A DNA stretch of 64,000 bases from Sipunculus nudus (taxonomy: Eukaryota > Annelida > Sipuncula > Golfingiida > Sipunculidae). Made by a program: the position numbers and the translations under genes. Shown here in pieces: positions 49,311 to 61,300 of the stretch. Position 1 is the stretch's first letter. Each line of letters begins with the position of its first letter. Location: NCBI GenBank assembly GCA_026874595.1, contig CM049310.1, positions 91,416,556 through 91,480,555 on the forward strand. Reading direction: 5' to 3'. The notes beneath the pieces are model-generated. The model made no database searches and had not been told where the DNA came from. It saw nothing but the letters and a program-made list of their open reading frames with translations.

Positions 49311-52300
49311 AAAATAGATTTTGCATGATCAAAGATTGCTATGATAAATAAGATCAGATCTTTTATATTACCTACCATTAATATAATATAATATAAACAA
49401 TATTTTTACTTGGGAGATATTCCCTTGGGGTCCCCGTACAATTGTTAAGATTCTCGCACATATCATTTAATGTTATTAATTCTTTAAAAAAATGGTCATA
49501 TGCTTTGTTGTTCTATTGCTTTGTGAGATTTTAACCCTCGAGAAACACTAAAAATGCTAAAATCGCGAAATTTTATCCCCGCTAATAATGAGCCAACATT
49601 AGTCTAAGGTGGTGATTTAACCGAGCCTATCCCTTATCCTATTTATTATTAAATCTTAAACGTCAGCTCGTTAATTTATCATGGATTCGAAGATTAAAAT
49701 GACACCATGACACAATGGCGGTTATGTCACACATAGAGACAAGACGTCTGTTTCAGCCTCTGCTCCAAATGCTAGCCCCTTAACGCAGTACGAAACAATT
49801 ATATTATCACCCTATTCCTGGCCATGAAAACATGTCGCACAAGTCTATTTTGAAGTAAACGGGCTGGGCCTGGAGTCATGATACCAGCCACAATTGAACA
49901 GTTGTTTCCAAAGTTGGACCATAAGATTGGCTAGGTGGAAGTATTTCAAATAAAAATCATATAAAAATCGTTATTTCCTTGCACTAAAATTGAATATATA
50001 TTTAATACCTAGTCTGGTGGTGCAAAATCCTCTCTTTTCCTCGGCACCAGTTTTCGTGAGAAAAACGATCGTAAGGGTAAACTGCCACCATAAGGTTCAA
50101 CTGCCACCATGGAGGTATGCGAGACCTCATGGGGGAGCTTCATGTTTTGGACGTGTACCTGGCGCTATTATGGACAATCTGTTCTTTGTCGGTCGGGAGG
50201 TCGGCAAACCTAGGCTAGTTACGACCACGGCGGTCTCGCATGCCGTTTCCGAGAGGATGTGTTTACAGTTGTTATTTATTATCACGGCATGGCGATATGT
50301 AAGTTTACTTGAGATGGGACCATCTGGCCATCACAACAAAAAATCCACAATAATCACATAAAGAGGCATGTCCGGCTTATAGCAAACACCATCAATGTAG
50401 TAGCCGTCTCATTAAATCTCTAATAATTGCTTGTGGAACAAAGTCTACATGAAGATCTAATTGAGAATCTGTGAGGACTAAAACTTGTTTTTCTGTCTGT
50501 TGCTTTGTATGGCGCTCTCCTTTTTTTTTATTCAATAGAAGTTACGTCAATCCAGGGTCATAAAACCTCTACGTTACCCTCTTGGCACAAGATTGATGCG
50601 TTTAATATAATCTTTAAATGAAAACATGCAGGGACAGAAGTGAAATAGTGGCAGAAAACATAAATACCACATATATTTTCAACAATGTGTATTTTTGTTT
50701 TACAAGCGACTCTCTTTCGACGAATATCAACTATAACTTGTACAGTTTGCCCTTAGGACTATTTGCTCATCAGGTGACTGAAGTTCAAATCATTGCGATA
50801 TTGGTTTTTATAATTTCTTCAGTCATCTGATGAGTCAATGAGGCGAAACCGACAGTAGTGATTCAGATCGTCACATACCTCGGCATATCATGCTCTGTTG
50901 CAAAACATAGAGCGCTATGTGACCGCGGAGGAAAGACTGCATTCCCGCAGATCATTTATGTATATTAAAATATAAATATATACGTATGTGTGTATGAAGG
51001 TTGGTGTGTGTTGTGGTAGTGTGGATGTTGGTGTGTACACGGATAAATGCGAAGGAATTCTTATAGTTGTAAAGGGATTGTCATGTACATCCCTCTAGTT
51101 ATCAGTTCTAAAGGCAATCTTCCAGTTTTCAGTTTCAGATCATTAATCTAGCGATCACTTTTCATATCATTCTCCTTCATATCTCATTCTGAGTTTTCAG
51201 ACAATTGAGACCACACTCAGTACTAATCAAACAACTAGACATAAACATCTCACAAAGAAAGGTTGGAGGTCGTGTGTGGAAGCTCGGTTGCCTTGCCTTT
51301 CTTGTCATTTAACAACAGAAAATGGGCTGTTCCCAAAGAGGCAACTGCTACATACAATCCTCAGATAACATACATGGAGCATAACAACAGAAACAATCTA
51401 AAAAAGTGTATTTTTCAAAGTTAAATCATACAGATTGGCACTTGCGAATTCTGCCAATTTTTACATGCCTCTCTCCAAAGGAATTACACATATAAATTTA
51501 CATGACGCTCTACATGACACTTTAATATACATATAAAGCTTAAGACAAGATAACACCAAATACTACTTCTTGATGTGTTAATAGATTTGCTTACAGTATT
51601 GTCACAGTATTCGATAGTTCTTTATCACAGCGTCTGTTTAATACAAGACAAACAAATCATCGTCACAACAATTGGTCAAACTGGGATTCACTGTGTCACT
51701 GGCGGAGCACACCCGGAATCAGCGTAGCAGCGAGGATCACATAGATTCTCAATTTAACCACGGAATACAGACCGCAGCTTGAAATCGTCTAAAACCTGGT
51801 CTTTGAGTTGACTTGCCGGATAATAATCACGAAATCTACTAGGCGTGGGCCAAGGCTGATAAAGCTGTTGACCGAAGTTGCATAACAAAATGTAGGAATA
51901 TTGAGCAGCAGAGCAGATTTGAGAGACTATGCTAGGAACCAACACAGTAAACCTTCCATATATACACGTACTACATAGGTACCGCTCTCAGCATCGAAAA
52001 GGGACTTTCACAAACATACATACTCTGTCACACCACACTGCAATCATGTCACGCAGGTGGTCTCGCGTGAGCAAATGTTACTGATGGTACAAGGTTTTCC
52101 TTGTTACACTGACACATCACATACCTGTGACCCCTGGAAAATAAATTTAACACAGTGAGCCATGGAGGTCAAAGACCGCTAGAAATAATCATCGCTTCCT
52201 GTCACTGAATTCTCAAAATTGCTCATGCAGTTATACTCCGAGCCAAAGAGATTACCCAAGATAATATGTACCAATTACTACCGCTATAAAAAATATATAT

Positions 52301-54416
52301 CATTACATATTACACAAAACTATTTATGTATATTATAAATGTAACATAGTTCACTAACTGTGTCAAAGAGACTTGAAGAACATACTATAGGCATTGTGAA
52401 GTAAGTGTGGATAATAAATGAATTTTTGTTGTGAATCGATAACAATTAACTTAAAGTTATTTCTCTATGTAAAGATTTAGTTGCCCATGAAACCATTGTT
52501 AATGAGTGTGATATGAACCTATGTCACATAACACATGAAACCTACTTCACACAAGACCGAAAAACATCACAAGCTGATATCTACACAAACATAGCATGCA
52601 TCAAGTACGTCTGTTTTACATGAGCACGGCCCCTTAACGACGACCTCTGATGACGTCATTGGAAACCCCAAGAAAGCTTGAAATATATGACCTTCACCCC
52701 TGCCTGAGACGCTTGGGGAAACCCCTGCTGACGTACGTAGCCTAGCTCCCTGTCTCCTTTTTCTCATGTTTTATTAGTTACTTAATCAGTTGAAGATAGA
52801 TGGCGTCCGAACATGTAAGGCAGTTAATGGCACTTTGACTCGAGTACGCGAATCGCACTCGAGGATTCGATATCATGAAAAAAAAACTGATTTGAAATAT
52901 ATGAAGTATAAAAAATTACCAATTTTACAGGAAAATTGAAGAAGATAATAGACTTTCATTCAAATGTATATTATAAATGCAAATTATAAATGCAGGTGAT
53001 ATGCACTTTAATGTGCTGAACATTACACTTATCAGAAACAAGTTCACTTTAGTTACCAGGAAGTACTGGAATAACTGTTAAACGTATCAATGTGCTGGCC
53101 TGTACGCGAGCACGCGATTCCGGGGTTAATACAGTTAAGGACTTACGGGTTACGGACTACTCGGGTTAAGGTTTTTACTCGAGAATCTTATCAGAATTAC
53201 TCGGACTCGAGAACTCCTCTCAGCACTATTGTGTTCCGTTCTATTTATATGTCATCCGTTTCGCATATTCATATACACACATATATCGAGTGATTCAGTA
53301 AAAAAGTCCCGAACTTTACAGGTTAATAGTTTTATAAATAATACGTGTAAGTTGTTAGTAGTTAGTGTGTAGAAAGATGAGAATAATTCAAAATGTTTTC
53401 TAAATTTCATTGGTCCAGTCGTTCAACTTCCTGATTTCTGACAAGAATAAATTTGAATAGCGTAATGTGTCATATCCAGTGCTGAGTACTGTATGTAGCA
53501 CCTGGCGGTCGGTGTCAAGTGTCATCTGGGTCCATTGAGATCAGTGGGCACAGATGTGATGACCTTATCAATAACAGTTTGTCATTAAAGGGGCCCAATC
53601 ACCTATAAGCATGTTGAATTAACAACAGAAATCGCTTCTTCCCTTTTAAAAAATTGTACCTGCAAAAATATTGCCCTTATATCGTTTACTTAGTCATGTA
53701 ATCGAGTGTTAAAAACAGTGGACCGGGTGCGATTACAGGTTTCAACATAAACACAGCGGGTGGGACACTGAACAGCGCTCAGCCGAAACACCTGTCAATC
53801 ATATGATGTCCTGACTGACTTGAATTAAAAATGTAATATATGTTCCCGCTGGCTGAAACATCACATGTTCCAGCTCACAACTTCCGGACACACGGCCTTG
53901 TTATAGTAAACAGACAGACGGGGACTGTGTTTACTAACACGCAGAGCCATAACAAGGCATTAAACAGCAGTATGCGAGGTCGTGAGACTGTGTGCTTGGA
54001 AGGTTGTGTTGGAAACTTTTGTATAGAGAAAAACTTGACTGATAGTGAGAAAAAAATTGGCATAATATTGCTCCTGATTATGTCCCACTATGTTTGTCAA
54101 TTATAAATTGCCATAGAGAGATTTAAGTCCTTTAAGTCAATCCGTGCACTGATGTTTGAATTATCTCCAAGTGACTGTCAAATTTCTCTGGGACTCGTGT
54201 GTACCCGGATTGACCTCGTGAGAAAGAATGTCCTCATCAGTGTAATTCTCGGTCGCCTCAGTTCTTGCAGCCCTTTGGCTGCCACTCACAGCTTGCCGAT
54301 CAACTGAAAAAGTTCTTTAAAAAAGGTGATTACCCTTTTTACAGAATAGATTCCACCTTTCCCTGAAAATTCTCTTGTGATCCGTGTCCCTCTCCATCCT
54401 TTTTCCACGAAGCAAC
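49311..54416. other. Spacer between genes A and B
   Basis: No gene recognised. One full TGACGTCA palindrome at 52651-52658, and CTCGAG/ACTCGG-rich degenerate repeats at 52838-53215. GCCACCATGG at about 50104 looks like a strong start context but the frame after it soon stops. Confidence 0.5.
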
Positions 54417-54494
<78 letters not shown>

Positions 54495-54532
54495 GTACAT
54501 ATATATATATATATATATATTTATGTACATAT
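54417..54532. repeat. (TA)n microsatellite with TTATGTACAT interruptions
   Basis: Long TA tract with two TTATGTACAT inserts. Confidence 0.95.
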
Positions 54533-54625
54533 AACGCGTATAATATGACCTCCTGTAGGACTGGTCAAAAGTGATCTTAATTCACAGGTGGTCTTATTTG
54601 ACATGGGGTCTTTCAGACAGGTCCT

Positions 54626-54629
<4 letters not shown>

Positions 54630-54693
<64 letters not shown>
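54630..54693. repeat. (TA)n microsatellite
   Basis: Pure TA. Confidence 0.95.
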
Positions 54694-54697
<4 letters not shown>

Positions 54698-54951
54698 CGT
54701 TATAGGACACAGGATCCAGTTTTGAACAACTTGGGTACTGATTTATTGACGTACCACAGAGTGTACAGACACGTTTGAATAAGCACCTACTTATAAAAAC
54801 CGTCGATCTGCTGAATAAAGGCTCCGGCTACCTGTCATACCACTGTACATGTGTTATTTATGGCCCAAAGGTGACATGACCCCACGAATGATACGGTGCT
54901 CGGCGCAACTTAACACGATTCAGCTTTTATGAAGACTTATCTGTATCGCTT

Positions 54952-54954
<3 letters not shown>

Positions 54955-55001
<47 letters not shown>
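54955..55001. repeat. (TA)n microsatellite
   Basis: Pure TA. Confidence 0.95.
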
Positions 55002-55004
<3 letters not shown>

Positions 55005-55605
55005 GGAAGTTTATAGTCCTAATTTCTCTGTAAAAGATAAAGCAGTAGATTTTGTCACAAATAAACCACGGTTACGTAATGCATATAAATTTCCCTTGCA
55101 CTATATATAAGTTATTTTTATTTTTGGTCAGAGACATTAATCAGTTTGATAGATTTGTTTGTTGTGTAGATGAACAAAGTCCAAGTCTATCTGCCAACAG
55201 GCCTTAACATGAATGGACCCGGAAGAAACTAGATTGAATTTGTTAAACATACACGTCACGTGATTTGGCTCTGTGTTAATACTGTGACAGTATTATAACG
55301 CTTCGTCTTGTTAATGTTTATTAGTTCGTGGATTGTCGTGGTTATACATTTTGACGGCATTTCACAGAAGTTGAAGTTTTGGTGAGATTCTTTAGACTTC
55401 AATACGGAGCGACAAAGGTAGGACCTACCTCATTAAACATTAAAAAAAATATTTTGAGATCAGTGTATTTGGCACCAAATAATTAATACCGTGACGTAAC
55501 CATGGCGAGGCACAAGGGGTCTTCCCCAACCCCCCCCCCCCCCCAGGAAAGAAATTTTAGGAATAAATTTATTTTTTGCTCATGATAAAAGTAAATAATA
55601 ACCCT

Positions 55606-55607
55606 TT

Positions 55608-55646
<39 letters not shown>

Positions 55647-55722
55647 GTATATATATATATATTTATATTATATATTATATATTATATATATTATCTATAT
55701 TATATATTATATATATATTATC
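55606..55722. repeat. (TA)n/(TATAT)n microsatellite
   Basis: TA tract grading into TATTATATAT units. Confidence 0.9.
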
Positions 55723-55799
55723 ATGATAAATTCAATTTTTTTTCATTTCTTTATCATTATTTCATTTATCAACTTTATTATTTTTATTATTTTCGTATT

Positions 55800-55871
55800 T
55801 TATTATTTATTATTTTATTTATCATTATTATAATTATTATTATTATTATAATTATTATTATTATTATTATA

Positions 55872-55918
<47 letters not shown>

Positions 55919-55952
55919 CATTATTATTATTTTTATTATTACCACTACTATA

Positions 55953-56006
<54 letters not shown>

Positions 56007-56010
56007 CATT
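55800..56010. repeat. (ATT)n microsatellite, about 200 bp
   Basis: Long ATT/AAT triplet run with few interruptions; minus-strand translation is poly-Asn and is an artefact. Confidence 0.95.
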
Positions 56011-56025
56011 ACACATTATTATACA

Positions 56026-56027
<2 letters not shown>

Positions 56028-56077
<50 letters not shown>
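56028..56077. repeat. (TA)n microsatellite
   Basis: Pure TA shortly after the ATT run. Confidence 0.95.
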
Positions 56078-56079
<2 letters not shown>

Positions 56080-56281
56080 GAACTGGTTTTTCCTCTTTTC
56101 CTCTGTTTATTCATTTAGGGTAGTGATTATCATACACTAACTATTAGTATTGCATGAAATATACTGTTAACATAGTGCACGGAAAAAAATGAATTAGGTG
56201 AACATGATGAATTATGATATATTTGCCATCACCGCTTTATATGAAAGATCACTTGAAAACCATAGACCTTGGAATGGTTTA

Positions 56282-57258
56282 GCCAAGGTCACACTGAATC
56301 GTAGGACTGTTTAATCGTGCGATATTGACCCTCGATCAGGTTGTCGCACGACCAGTCTCACGAAATTTTTCCTGATTTTGAAATGGTCGTGAGTACTTGA
56401 TACTGGTGGTAGGTAATCGTACGACTAGTGGCGCGCTCGGTCGCATGATCAACCAGAACTAGTGACGATCGGTCGCAAGATTAGTCGTGCGACAAGTCTT
56501 AGTGACCAGCGACCTATCGTACGACTTGTTTTAATGACCTGCGACTAGTCATTCAACTGGTCGTGTCACCGATCTTTTGAATATGTATTCCTGGGCCCGA
56601 TATCAGCCCTAGTCATTCGTTCGCTAGATCCCGTACCATACAGCGATATGATGTATACGTTTTCTTCTTTGTCTTCGCTGGCTTCTTCGGTGCAGAAAGG
56701 CAGCCGCGGCAACAGCGCAAAGCTGTTGTTGTTGCTCGAGCTGTGGCCGAACAAGCATAAACTCGCGTCTACAGGGTGGCATCAGCTGATCCATATAGAC
56801 AATTGGAGGAAAATACGGCTGACTGAGCTTATACCTTAGATCCGAGCAATTTTATAACGTTTGCCGAGCTGATAGCACGACCAATCGTATGGTTGTGCCA
56901 CAAGTCGGGAGAGATCTTGGCAAGTCGCAGTTCTGATCACAAGGTCGTACGACCAGTGGTGCTACCAATAGCGAGGTGGCACGAGCAGTGGCACGACCAG
57001 TCGTGTAACAAGTTGTCGCACGATGATGCACGGCTGGTCATGCGATGACCAAAGACTGGTGGTACAACCTTCTTGCGAGCTCCTACGACCTCAAAATTTA
57101 CAAATCAGTCGAGTCTGGATTTTGAACATGTTCAAAAACCACCTGCGACCTATTTTTCACCCAGTGATCAACCACGTGCGATCGATCGCACATTTCTTCC
57201 TCAAATTTTTAGTCGTGGACAGGTCGTAACCTAATCGTTTCTCTAGTGTGACCGTGGC
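56282..57258. mobile_element. TTTA-flanked TIR transposon nested in a SINE
   Basis: 977 bp, left end GCCAAGGTCACACT, right end AGTGTGACCGTGGC (one mismatch in 14), TTTA on both sides (56278-56281, 57259-57262). The interior consists of many copies of GTCGTACGAC-like palindromic words (GTCGCACGAC, GTCGTGCGAC). No coding capacity. Joining the flanks restores the start of a tRNA-like SINE head, which confirms the boundaries. Confidence 0.8.
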
Positions 57259-57535
57259 TTTAGGGCGCTAGACTTTTGCAGCAAGGTTGTGGGTTCGAGT
57301 CCCGTTCAGACCCCATTTGGCGCCTGTACCAGTCTTTACTACTGGTATGCGCTCTTTCCACCCATGATTGAATGTGAACTGGTTATGGGCGGCTGGTTAA
57401 TGTAAAACGATTAACTTTGTAATGTCTATTTGGTCGCATGGGTTGTATGCTCTCCAGGAGCTTGAGAAAGGTAACAAGAATGAACAGGCCCTAAAGACCA
57501 GGAAGGCAAAGTGTAAAGTCAGAAGAGATTAATGT
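57259..57535 (+). mobile_element. tRNA-derived SINE, family 2, split by a transposon
   Basis: Continues a head whose first ~20 bp lie at 56262-56281 (GGAATGGTTTA) with GGGCGCTAGAC and a perfect B box GGGTTCGAGTCCC at 57291. The body is shared with 33303-33615. The 977-bp TTTA element lies in its A-box region. Confidence 0.7.
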
Positions 57536-58065
57536 CGTTAGTGACAATCAGCCCCCACCTTTACCTTTGCATACACATTCCCATACTCTTTCATCCTCCC
57601 CCCCCCCCCCCCGAAGAAATATATTCTGTTTCCACCATATTAATACTATTTGTTATTAGTTCTCTTCATGTTATTGTGTTGGTGGTAAAAATGATATTAT
57701 ATATCTTGTGTTTTACTTTAATGTTATGTACATGTATATCTTAATAAACAATACCATTTATTATTGCTCGGTTTACTGTGACAATCATATGTTGAAAGTA
57801 GTAAAATGATCTAGAAAATTTTATTCTTATCGTGCTTTCAGAACATCATAATGGTTATACGAAACCAGAGAAAAATACATTTTTAACAGTATGTAAGCGT
57901 TATCTAAACAAAGGAGGTTATATGTTTTCATCTCGTCTTGGTTGGTTTGTCTGTGAGCAGGACTACGTCTACTGATTCAATTTTCATGAAACTTGTAGAG
58001 AACAGTATGATTCCTTGCCTTGGCGGAGGAATGCTGTCTACTGAATACCATTTATTGTAGCTTGA
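57536..58065. other. Region upstream of gene B
   Basis: C-run at 57598-57612; 57905-58030 resembles the general GGAGGTTATGTTTTC...GGCGGAGGA dispersed repeat. No gene. Confidence 0.5.
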
Positions 58066-58074
58066 TTTATATAT
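58066..58074 (+). promoter_or_regulatory. Possible TATA-like box of gene B
   Basis: TTTATATAT lies 52 bp upstream of the gene B start codon. The region is AT-rich, so this is weak. A TTTGTAG just after it could instead be the acceptor of an upstream non-coding exon. Confidence 0.2.
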
Positions 58075-58117
58075 TTGTTTGTAGATACCAGATGGGTTGT
58101 AAATGAACTGACAGAAG

Positions 58118-58351
58118 ATGAACCCGTCGTCGTTACCCATTCAGCCTCCCAAGCGTCCGAGGAGACCCGGGGAGGCCATACTCAAGTTGGGCAAAAAAGC
58201 CTACGACCCGTTCACTGACACTGCCTGGAGTAAACTCTCGCGAGAACTACCGGAGTTCTACGATATGTACCTGAAAGAACTCCCCAAACTCATCACGGTG
58301 ACTGAGGGATACTTCGGAGGTAGCGACTTTGATGTCTATGGTACTGAAGAG
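58118..58351 (+). CDS. Gene B exon 1 (residues 1-78)
   Basis: ATG at 58118 in the frame that carries LPEFYDMYLKELP and VTEGYFGGSDF. It ends ACT-GAA-GAG before the donor GTAGAT, phase 0 as in gene A. The N-terminus has a basic proline-rich patch (PPKRPRRPG) that gene A lacks. Confidence 0.9.
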
Positions 58352-61300
58352 GTAGATTTTCCCTTTTATCATGACATCAATAATATATTTTAGGGAAGTT
58401 TATGCGTTTATTTCTTTATCCATATTTAGTTTATTGTTTTGTTAATTATTATTAATACCATAAATAATTAATTTTTGGGTGGGATCTTTTAGGTCTCTCT
58501 GGAGCAAAACCAACAATTTCAATTTTCTTCTTCTTTTTGTCTTCTTCTGCCCGTGTTTGCAGGTCTTTTTTATAGAGCTATTTTAAAAACAAACCTGACC
58601 TTTGGGCACAATTTAAGTCCTAGGTGACAGATTTGCACCGGATATTTATTTCTTGATCTAATATCCAAGGTCGTATATAGACGATTTCTCCTGACCGCTC
58701 AGTTACGGGCGTCACAGGAGCTTACAGTAGTTGCACACATCTCGTCTTCTGCATAGGCTTAGGACGCAGCCTATAGTTTTTAAGATGTTAGAGACAAGTT
58801 ACTGAAGGAAAATTAAGGCTCCCGTTTCGAACCGAGCTAACACTTCAAGGTTCCAAATGGTAATTTCCTGATAGCGATTCAGAAATTTACTCTGCCTTAG
58901 CGACAGGTTTTGACTTTTGTATTATGTATATTTCTGTCGAGATATAATTTGTAATCGCGAAGCTATTAATGGCATACCTTTGTCAACATATGATACATTT
59001 ATCATAAATCATGCATTTTTTACAAAAAGGCTTTACAGGCTATTATTGAAATGCAATAGTGTGTATATTCAGCAGGAAATATCTGTGTGCAGATAAGGAA
59101 AATATTAAAACGTCACGATGACACATACAGACAATCAATTAAACTTGCTTTTTGCTGATTATAAGATATGTAAGCCCTAAAAAAAAAGATACAACAAGTT
59201 TCCGTGCTCTTAGATCTAATATTATCATTTGACACCCTTAACTGTGTAATTAAAATCGATTTACTATATAATTAAATCAATTACTTACGCTTTGAAATCA
59301 AAGAATAAATATTTCTTTGACCAGTGGGCCTTAGAAATAAGTTTTTTTTTTCCCACCTGATAATAATTAATACAGCCAGGCTTGTTATTTATGAATTATA
59401 ACAATTATGCATTTATCTTATTCCAACAGATCATATTCATATACTGTTGCGCCACGCAACCACGCGTGGTCGCTAAGGACCTTGACTACGGTCAAGGTCA
59501 CATCAGCATTCCACTTGACTACCCGATACAGTTTGAAATTCTGGACAAACGGGGAGAAGGTAAGCTTGAACTTAAGAGGAAGGTTTTATGTTTTCCCATT
59601 GGGTGGTTGGTTTGTTATTTGTTTTGATTGCCTGTTAGAAACTTCACGCAGAAAGTGTTACGGACTTTGATGATAATCTGTGTACGTTTAGTTTAACATT
59701 AAGATTTAAAACCAGTCAATTTTGGAGGTAATCTAGATCTCTATAACACACTTGGACTCGGGTTCCGGATGACTCGGACTCAAAAAAAGTAGGCTTAAAC
59801 TCGGACCTCAAGGACACGGACTAGGACTCAGTCTTTTACTCGGACTCGGATGGTCATGACTGGACTATATCACTGGATGAAAATGAAGCGTGCTATGGTG
59901 CAGGATACACAGGAAGCCTAATTAAAGCGGGGGGTTCTTGACGGGGTTTTCCGGTAGTTGTGCAACGACACACAAACATATAGTTTTTCTTATCTTTTTC
60001 AATAATAGGAGATGGCATCCCGAGAAATATCGCCGACATCGTGAAGACACAAAAACTTCCTGTATCAGTGCGCATGTTCAAAAGCACGGAAGTCCGGTTT
60101 TTCAACAACATAGCTCACGACGCTCTTATAAAGTTCAGAAATCTTCGGCTCGAGATGGAATACCAGGACAAATACCTTCTTGGTTATAGAGTGGTCAAAG
60201 GTAGGTCAAACAAATAAAACTAAATTCTTAGGAACACAAAGCTCCGCCATTTTGTTTGTATTTACTTATTCGGCCCATATTCCCTCGTGCATAAGTGACT
60301 TTGCATGAAGTGACTTTGCAGCTTGATGAAGTCCCTGAATAAAAGTCATGTGCCGGATCCACACCAAAATCAAATCTTTATTTGCCCATTCCCGAAATGA
60401 CAGGAAAACTTCATGAAACTCCGTTCATGATTGCGCGAGTTATGTTGTGAAAAAACACACAAGTCCAAACACACACTCAAAAACACGAACGGCAATGAAC
60501 GCATACCCTCCTGGCGGAGCCATTTATTTATCCTGACACTGGAATTCTGCTCGGCAGAGCGCATACCGCCGCCCTGTCAAAACAACATGGATATACTCTT
60601 TATCCTGGTCCACGACAAAGCTTTTATTAGGTTAAACCTTGAACCATGTCTAACATCTAGAAACATTTCGAGAAAAGTCTTTGATTTTTTAACTAACTCC
60701 CTGACTGACAGACAAAAAGAAACCAACAAACAAACACTGGTGAGAACATAACATTAATGGAGAATTAATAGATATTGACAGTTGACGAATTAATGACACA
60801 AAATACTCTTTAAGCGATCGATCCTTAATACTGACTTTTATCCGAAAAATATATCATTTCGCCCTTCAGTCATTATTTTTTGGGGGGTATGGATATGAAA
60901 ATAAAAGATTTTTTTTTTAATTTAAAGTAATATGTTAAAATAAAAGATTGAGGTGTTGAATGATTTTGTTATTATATATTTAATGTTACAACACTCATAA
61001 AGTGTCGTATTTCCGGCACACACTTTTATTATTTAACTGGCCTATACCGATTTCTGACGTCTTTTTACTTATGATAATCCATTGACCCTTTCATAAAATT
61101 AACCTAGAAAACACTTGTCCATTTTTTTTTATCCACGTGTTAAAAACAAGTGGGGGAGCACAAAAAAAAATCCAAGCACATTCAACAAGGAGAGATTCAG
61201 AGTTTTGCAAACAGCGTTTTGCAAATAGTTGCCTTTCAACTTCGGCTCATATGCTAGCTATGATGCAACCACCCACCTTAGGTTATAATACGTGTTTTTT

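Noticed and set aside
49990-50361. 123-codon ORF with an internal GCCACCATGG start context
   Set aside because: The long frame has no ATG at its start and no known domain; the frame from the good-context ATG stops early.
55815-56009. Poly-Asn protein
   Set aside because: Translation of the ATT microsatellite.
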